NCBI GenBank assembly: GCA_001724355.1
Contig: MEEF01000018.1
Coordinates: forward strand, 1 to 45,695
Length of the DNA stretch: 45,695 nt
Origin: Mesorhizobium sp. SCN 65-20
Lineage (GTDB): Bacteria > Pseudomonadota > Alphaproteobacteria > Rhizobiales > Rhizobiaceae
Direction: 5' to 3'
Each line of letters opens with the position of its first letter. Position 1 is the stretch's first letter. Shown here piece after piece: positions 41,551-45,695 of this stretch. Below the pieces are notes generated by a model. That model saw only the letters and a list, made by a program, of their open reading frames with translations. It did not search any database and was not told the DNA's origin. The position numbers were made by a program, and so were the translations under genes.

Positions 41551-42021
41551 ATGTCGTCCATTCCACTGCCGCTCAAGGGTTCGTGCCGCTGCGGCCGGGT
41601 CGAGATCGAGGTGTCGAAGGCACCCATCGCCACCGCCGCCTGCCACTGCCCCGGCTGCCAGAAGATGTCGTCCTCGGCCTATTCGCTGACGGCGATGGTG
41701 CCAGCCGATGGCTTTGCCGTCACCAGGGGCGAGACCGTCGTCGGCGGCGCGCATGGCGAGCAGTTGCAGCACCAGTTCTGCGATCACTGCAAGACGTGGA
41801 TGTTCACGCGCGTCGCCGGCGTCGACTGGTTCGTCAACGTGCGGCCGACCATGCTGGAGGATACGGCCTGGTTCCGGCCGTTCATGGAGACCTTCACGAA
41901 AACGAAGCTGGCTTTCGCCGAGACGGGCGCCGCCAGGAGCTTCCACGAGTTCCCGGCTATGGAGGAACTCGAGCCGCTGATGCAGGAGTATCGCGCCTGG
42001 GCAGGGGAGGCGGAACGCTAG
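41551..42021 (+). CDS. GFA-family protein (CENP-V/GFA zinc fold)
   Basis: A 156-residue protein of the glutathione-dependent formaldehyde-activating (GFA) family. The zinc ligands are SCRCG near the N-terminus, CHCPGC near residues 31-36 and CDHC near 75. This family is named for S-hydroxymethylglutathione synthesis, but most members have no proven activity. A GGGGAG site precedes the ATG. Its 3' end overlaps the convergent HxlR gene by four bases. Substrate unknown. Confidence 0.87.
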   Translation: MSSIPLPLKGSCRCGRVEIEVSKAPIATAACHCPGCQKMSSSAYSLTAMVPADGFAVTRGETVVGGAHGEQLQHQFCDHCKTWMFTRVAGVDWFVNVRPTMLEDTAWFRPFMETFTKTKLAFAETGAARSFHEFPAMEELEPLMQEYRAWAGEAER

Positions 42022-42710
42022 CCCACCTTCCGGGGCACCGGCGCGAAGCTGCTCAGCCCGAGCCATGCCTGCATGGCGCGGGCGATGCGGTCGTCGCCGT
42101 CGAGCTCCAGCCTGCCGGAATCGATCTCCTGGCTCAGCCGCGCGAGCCCCATCCACACGGCCGTCATGCTGCGCAGCGAGCCGGTGACCAGCAGGTCGAC
42201 CTCGAAGCCGGGGTCGGAATTACAGAGATCAACCGTGCCGCCGTCTACAACCAGCCACCAATTCTGCTGCGCCTTGATCACTTCGGGGTACAGAAAGTGA
42301 ATCGTGCAACGCTGCGGCGGCAGCGGCTCCGGGTTGAGGTTGCGCCGCATGTCCCACATCAGCAGCGAAGGGTCGAGATTTCTGAGGGTTAGCTGGCTCT
42401 CGACCCAGCGATGGCCCCACTCGCCGAGACCGAGGATGACGGGCCGAAGGTCCTCGCCGGCCTCTGTCAGCCGATATTCGACGCTGCCCGATGCGCCGCG
42501 CTCGGTGTGAACCACGCCGGCGCGTTCGAGTTCCTTCAGCCGCTTGGACAGAAGCGCCGGCGACATTCGTGGCACGCCTCGCCGCAGGTCGTTGAAACGG
42601 CTCGACCCCATCAGCATTTCGCGCACGACCAGGGTCGTCCAGCGGGTGCAGAGCACCTCCGATGCCATCGAAACAGGACAGAACTGGCCGTAACCGCCGC
42701 GATCGCTCAT
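42018..42710 (-). CDS. HxlR-family regulator fused to an SCP2-like domain
   Basis: A 230-residue protein. Residues 1-110 are an HxlR winged helix (FCPVSMASEVLCTRWTTLVVREMLMGSSRFNDLRRGVPRMSPALLSKRLKELERAGVVHTER), starting with a Cys typical of the family. Residues about 120-225 resemble the SCP2 sterol-carrier-type ligand-binding domain (WWLVVDGGTVDLCNSDPGFEVDLLVTGSLRSMTAVWMG). Such fusions are common in alphaproteobacteria and probably sense a hydrophobic ligand. It is convergent with the GFA gene (four-base overlap) and divergent from the acyl-CoA dehydrogenase-like gene (162 bases apart), which may be a target. Confidence 0.87.
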   Translation of the reverse strand: MSDRGGYGQFCPVSMASEVLCTRWTTLVVREMLMGSSRFNDLRRGVPRMSPALLSKRLKELERAGVVHTERGASGSVEYRLTEAGEDLRPVILGLGEWGHRWVESQLTLRNLDPSLLMWDMRRNLNPEPLPPQRCTIHFLYPEVIKAQQNWWLVVDGGTVDLCNSDPGFEVDLLVTGSLRSMTAVWMGLARLSQEIDSGRLELDGDDRIARAMQAWLGLSSFAPVPRKVG

Positions 42711-42872
42711 TTTGCACCACTCGCAGGGAAACGCGTCTTATAGCGCAAAAGCCGCTCTGTCGCACCTAGCCCATAGGGCTGACCGCGCCCCGCGGCGATT
42801 CAGTTCCTGAACTGGACCAACGGGGCTTCTGGAGCGATTCTCCGGTCACCTGCCGTTTCAACCGGAGACAGC

Positions 42873-44045
42873 ATGATGAGGAGTGTTGCAGAACCTGAGC
42901 TGGCGAGTGCCGGCGGAAGTGCAGTGCCGACAGACGTCGTGGGCATGGCCCATGACCTTGCCCCCGTGCTTGCCGAACGTGCCCCCAAGTTCGACGAGGG
43001 TGACCATTTCGTCGCCGACAACTATGCGCTTCTGAAGGAGGCCGGGCTGGTTCAGGCTGGCGTGCCGCTCGAACTGGGCGGCGGCGGGGCGGGCATAGCC
43101 GAGCTTTGCGAGATGCTGCGCATCATGGCAAGGTCCTGCGGCTCGACCGCGCTGGCTTTCGCCATGCACACCCACCAGGTGGCGATCCCCGCTTGGCGCT
43201 GGCGCTACCAGAATGTCGCTGCCGTGGAGCCCCTGCTCAAGCGGGTGGCCACCGACAAGATCATCCTGCTGTCCAGCGGCGGATCCGACTGGATCGGCGG
43301 TTCGGGCAAGGCCGAGAAGGTCGAGGGCGGCTATCGCATCACGGCGCGCAAGGTCTTCACCTCGGGCGCGGCCGCCGGCGACATCCTGATGACCGGGGCG
43401 ATATTCCGCGACGAGGACGGGACCGAGAAGGTCATTCATTTCGGCGTGCCGATGCGGGCGCCTGAGGTCACCGTCATGGACAACTGGCGCACGCTCGGCA
43501 TGCGCGGTACGGGTTCCAACGACGTCGTCATCGACGGCTTGTTCATTCCAGATGCGGCGGTCGCCTTCGCGCGCACGCCGGGCCAGTGGCATCCGGTGTT
43601 CCAGATCATCGCCACCGTTGCCTTCCCGCTGATCTACTCCGTCTATCTCGGCGTCGCCGAGAGCGCACGCGACATCGCCATAGACATCGCCCGGAAGAAA
43701 CCGGGAGGCGAGACCACGCTCAACCTTGCCGGGCGCATGGAGACCGCGCTTCGCGGCGCCCAGATGGCGCAGCGCTCGATGGTCGAGGCAGCCGAACGCA
43801 ACACGCCGTCGGCCGAAAGCGTCAACGAGGTGATGATCGGGCGTTCACTGGTCGCGAGCCACGGCCTCGAGGTGGTGGACCTCGCCATGGAACTCGCCGG
43901 CGGAGCGTCGTTCTATCGCGAGAAGGGGCTCGAACGCCGCTTCCGCGACATGCAAGGCGCGCGCTTCCATCCGCTGCAGTCGGGTCCGCAGGCCCGCTAT
44001 GCAGGTGCGATGGCGCTCGGCATGCCCGTGGATGCGATCTTCTGA
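42873..44045 (+). CDS. Acyl-CoA dehydrogenase-family flavoprotein
   Basis: A 390-residue protein of the acyl-CoA dehydrogenase fold. N-terminal helices (APVLAERAPKFDEGDHFVADNYALLKEAGLVQAGVPLELGGGGAGIAE), the FAD-binding middle (LLSSGGSDWIGGSGKAEKVEGGYRITARKVFTSGAAAGDILMTGA, TLGMRGTGSNDVVIDGLFIPD) and a C-terminal helix bundle follow the family order. No catalytic Glu in the usual C-terminal position could be identified with confidence. Some members of this branch act as flavin monooxygenases (for example DszC/HpaH type) rather than dehydrogenases. GGAG precedes the start. Divergent from the HxlR regulator and followed by a terminator. Substrate unknown. Confidence 0.85.
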   Translation: MMRSVAEPELASAGGSAVPTDVVGMAHDLAPVLAERAPKFDEGDHFVADNYALLKEAGLVQAGVPLELGGGGAGIAELCEMLRIMARSCGSTALAFAMHTHQVAIPAWRWRYQNVAAVEPLLKRVATDKIILLSSGGSDWIGGSGKAEKVEGGYRITARKVFTSGAAAGDILMTGAIFRDEDGTEKVIHFGVPMRAPEVTVMDNWRTLGMRGTGSNDVVIDGLFIPDAAVAFARTPGQWHPVFQIIATVAFPLIYSVYLGVAESARDIAIDIARKKPGGETTLNLAGRMETALRGAQMAQRSMVEAAERNTPSAESVNEVMIGRSLVASHGLEVVDLAMELAGGASFYREKGLERRFRDMQGARFHPLQSGPQARYAGAMALGMPVDAIF

Positions 44046-44084
44046 AGGCTTTCGAAAAGCCAGAACTGGTAGATCCTAAAATGC

Positions 44085-44118
44085 GACCGCCACGGTCCTC
44101 CGTGGCGGTCTTCCTTTT
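44085..44118 (+). terminator. Rho-independent terminator after the acyl-CoA dehydrogenase gene
   Basis: An 11-base perfect stem (GACCGCCACGG with CCGTGGCGGTC) around TCCT, then TTCCTTTTG. It ends the transcript 40 bases after the gene stop. Confidence 0.8.
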
Positions 44119-44237
44119 GTGCGTCGCCTGGCTCAGGAACCATCCGCAGCGCGGTTGCATCATTGCATTTTGCGACTTTTACGAGTATTAGTTTAAAGTG
44201 ATGCAATTGTAAGTATATGCGAGCGGGGAGGCGCTTG

Positions 44238-44450
44238 ATGCGGTCGGTAGGGCTTAGGTTTGCTATCCTGTTGTTCGCCTCGACCCTGATGGCTCTGACG
44301 CAATCGGCACGTGCTCAAGTGCCGCCGCACGTGCCGGGCACGATCTGCTTCACCCCGACCTTCTGGTGCTGGGCCAATCCACCCGGTCCGCCGGGAAATC
44401 CGTGCGGGTGTCCATCACCTTACGGCTATGTGGCGGGGTTCCTGAACTAA
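44238..44450 (+). CDS. Small exported Cys/Pro-rich peptide
   Basis: A 70-residue protein starting at 44238, with GGGGAGG seven bases before the ATG (a 77-residue reading from 44217 has a weaker site). Residues 1-26 form a signal peptide (FAILLFASTLMALTQSARA). The mature 44 residues are rich in Pro and Gly with four cysteines (37, 44, 56, 58) in ICFTP, FWCWANPPGPPG and NPCGCPSPYGYV. Two disulfides or a metal site are possible. I recall similar short peptides in rhizobia, all unnamed, and I know of no described function. The next gene begins 27 bases later on the same strand, so both may be co-transcribed. The surrounding DNA is richer in A and T than the rest of the window. Confidence 0.7.
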   Translation: MRSVGLRFAILLFASTLMALTQSARAQVPPHVPGTICFTPTFWCWANPPGPPGNPCGCPSPYGYVAGFLN

Positions 44451-44476
44451 GGTCTCTAGGGTACGGGGGCTGGGAG

Positions 44477-45695
44477 ATGGACGAACGAGCGTACATAGAG
44501 CATTTGCTGCAAGATGCGCGCGGTATGACTGCTTATGCGCGGGGCAATCGCAAAATTGACGTCCGGCGATTGTGGAGCGCCATGCTGGCGGTGAGGGCTC
44601 TACAGCCGGCTGACCTCAGTCTCAAGAACGCAAGTGTGGCTGAATTGCAGGAAGCAGTCGCCGACTGTAGCGCCAGTATCGATCCGCAAGTGCTGCTTGC
44701 CATCTCTGCTGGTTGGGACCCCCTCGATAACTCATTGCGAAGAAGGGCTTGGATTGGCGTTCTGGTATTGGTGTCTCTGATTGCAATCGCCATTGTCGGT
44801 CAGCTGACGCAAATCTACAATTCCGGGAAGCTCATATCGAGCGATCTTATCTCGCTGCAGCGAGGCAATGCTGTCAGCCGATTTGGGCAGCTTGAGCGAG
44901 AGATATTCGACGCTCAGCGGCGCCTTGCCGTCAGCAGTCTAGAGACACTGTCGACGTCAGAAGGGACATCATCGATTGACGTGAACGCGGGGCCGCAGGC
45001 CGCTGCGGAGTTGGACGATGACGACGAGAGATATGTGCTCGCACGGGAGGCCGCGCACCAAGGACAGGACGAACTCGTTGCCTTGGACCAAAGCATACGA
45101 TCGCTGCAGAAGCGCGCCTATGCCTATCAGGAAAGCGCCAAGTATCCCGTTTTGGGCATGAGAGCTGCCGAACAAATTGGTGGGCATATTTCTGACTTCG
45201 TTTCTGGACTGTTCAGTGACCCGCTCGCCGGGCGTGAGTTGATGAAGGCCGCCGAAGAAAACTCCAATGTAGATCAATCAAAGCTATCCGAACTTGGGAT
45301 AATTTCCTCGTACGAGGGACACGACCCACGTTCCACCATAATGCGGAAGGTATTCTGCACGAATCTTGATGACACCGGCAAAGTCGCGGAAAGCATTGAT
45401 CAGTCGGGATACCTCAAGGAGGTGGGCTATACGATCGGCAATCAGTTTGGCGTAATGACCGCCGAGGTCATCGGCCAAAACTGCAAAATAGGCCTGTACT
45501 ACTATTCGGGATCGGTTCCGGAAATTGCCTCCATGGAAGCCGATGTCCGCGATATCAATACGCTGTATTCGTTCATCATATTACCGGCGGCCTACGGTGC
45601 CCTCGGCGCCTTGATGTATTACATGCGCCGCATCCTTGATCCCTTGCTGCCGAACCCGACGCTGGTCAAGACGCTTTGCGGGCTCTACGCGCCGA
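44477..45695 (+). CDS. Membrane protein of unknown function, partial at window edge
   Basis: An open frame from ATG 44477 with no stop before the window ends; 406 residues are visible. Two membrane segments stand out: about 91-110 (AWIGVLVLVSLIAIAIVGQL) and about 362-383 (TLYSFIILPAAYGALGALMYYM). Between them is a helical, charged region (about 120-345) likely to be extracytoplasmic, rich in Asp and Glu, with heptad-like stretches. After the second helix the chain returns inside (RRILDPLLPNPTLVKTLCG). No domain is recognised. GGGAG lies just before the ATG. Base composition is visibly lower in GC than upstream genes, which could mark a different origin. It is probably in one unit with the small exported peptide. 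Confidence 0.7.
   Translation, partial: MDERAYIEHLLQDARGMTAYARGNRKIDVRRLWSAMLAVRALQPADLSLKNASVAELQEAVADCSASIDPQVLLAISAGWDPLDNSLRRRAWIGVLVLVSLIAIAIVGQLTQIYNSGKLISSDLISLQRGNAVSRFGQLEREIFDAQRRLAVSSLETLSTSEGTSSIDVNAGPQAAAELDDDDERYVLAREAAHQGQDELVALDQSIRSLQKRAYAYQESAKYPVLGMRAAEQIGGHISDFVSGLFSDPLAGRELMKAAEENSNVDQSKLSELGIISSYEGHDPRSTIMRKVFCTNLDDTGKVAESIDQSGYLKEVGYTIGNQFGVMTAEVIGQNCKIGLYYYSGSVPEIASMEADVRDINTLYSFIILPAAYGALGALMYYMRRILDPLLPNPTLVKTLCGLYAP

Noticed and set aside
44155..44206. Inverted repeat TTGCATCA ... TGATGCAA before the small exported peptide
   Set aside because: Eight-base arms with a 36-base spacer in AT-richer DNA can easily arise by chance; no further support.

Overview
The window is a chromosomal stretch of a GC-rich alphaproteobacterium, most likely of the order Hyphomicrobiales (Rhizobiales), close to Mesorhizobium and other Phyllobacteriaceae. 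The signs are a ChpT phosphotransferase, the envelope protein EipA, a fused TrpE(G) anthranilate synthase behind a 14-codon Trp leader, a stand-alone lumazine synthase behind an FMN riboswitch, a NolR-like ArsR regulator and long palindromic intergenic repeats. No rRNA, tRNA, CRISPR array, prophage or insertion sequence was recognised. About 48 protein genes, including two leader peptides and one pseudogene, were found. Gene density is high and most transcription units are short.

Layout. 1-6.3 kb: chpT (interrupted at the window edge) divergent from eipA, a coiled-coil membrane protein, a SpoU RNA methyltransferase, a NolR-like regulator, a HugZ-like protein, an SDR dehydrogenase and a GNAT acetyltransferase. 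6.5-12.6 kb: a glutathionyl-hydroquinone reductase, a palindromic repeat, NUDIX and metallophosphoesterase genes, a membrane protein, an alpha/beta hydrolase and a winged-helix/TM/TPR protein. 12.8-17.2 kb: leuA with a Leu-rich leader and attenuator, and an AbrB-family membrane protein divergent from an orphan TctC-type binding protein. 17.2-20.1 kb: Stf0 sulfotransferase, glycosyltransferase and a LmbE-like protein, probably for glycan modification. 20.3-24.3 kb: metal genes, namely a two-domain multicopper oxidase translationally coupled to a ZIP permease behind a palindrome, then a small monooxygenase and a CDF exporter. 24.3-29.9 kb: trpE(G) with trpL and its attenuator, then a cobalamin ABC transporter behind a B12 riboswitch.

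29.9-37.9 kb: MFS exporter, LysR regulator divergent from an EamA transporter, an HTH/Clp_N two-gene unit with twin palindromes, PQQ glucose dehydrogenase, a MarR regulator and a frameshifted isocitrate-lyase/PEP-mutase-family gene. 37.9-45.7 kb: FAD disulfide oxidoreductase coupled to a DUF4126 protein, a sugar acetyltransferase, the FMN riboswitch with ribH, a second palindromic repeat, a GFA protein, an HxlR-SCP2 regulator, an acyl-CoA dehydrogenase-like protein, a small exported Cys/Pro-rich peptide and a membrane protein that runs off the end.

RNA-level and operator control is unusually visible: two ribosome-mediated attenuators (leu, trp), two riboswitches (cobalamin, FMN), several clean terminators and at least six palindromic operator candidates. 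The least explained items are the HTH/Clp_N module, the oxidase-ZIP pair, the orphan terminator near 23.25 kb and the small Cys/Pro-rich exported peptide. Two apparent one-base deletions (chpT near base 20, PEP-mutase-like gene near base 37671) may be real mutations or sequence errors.
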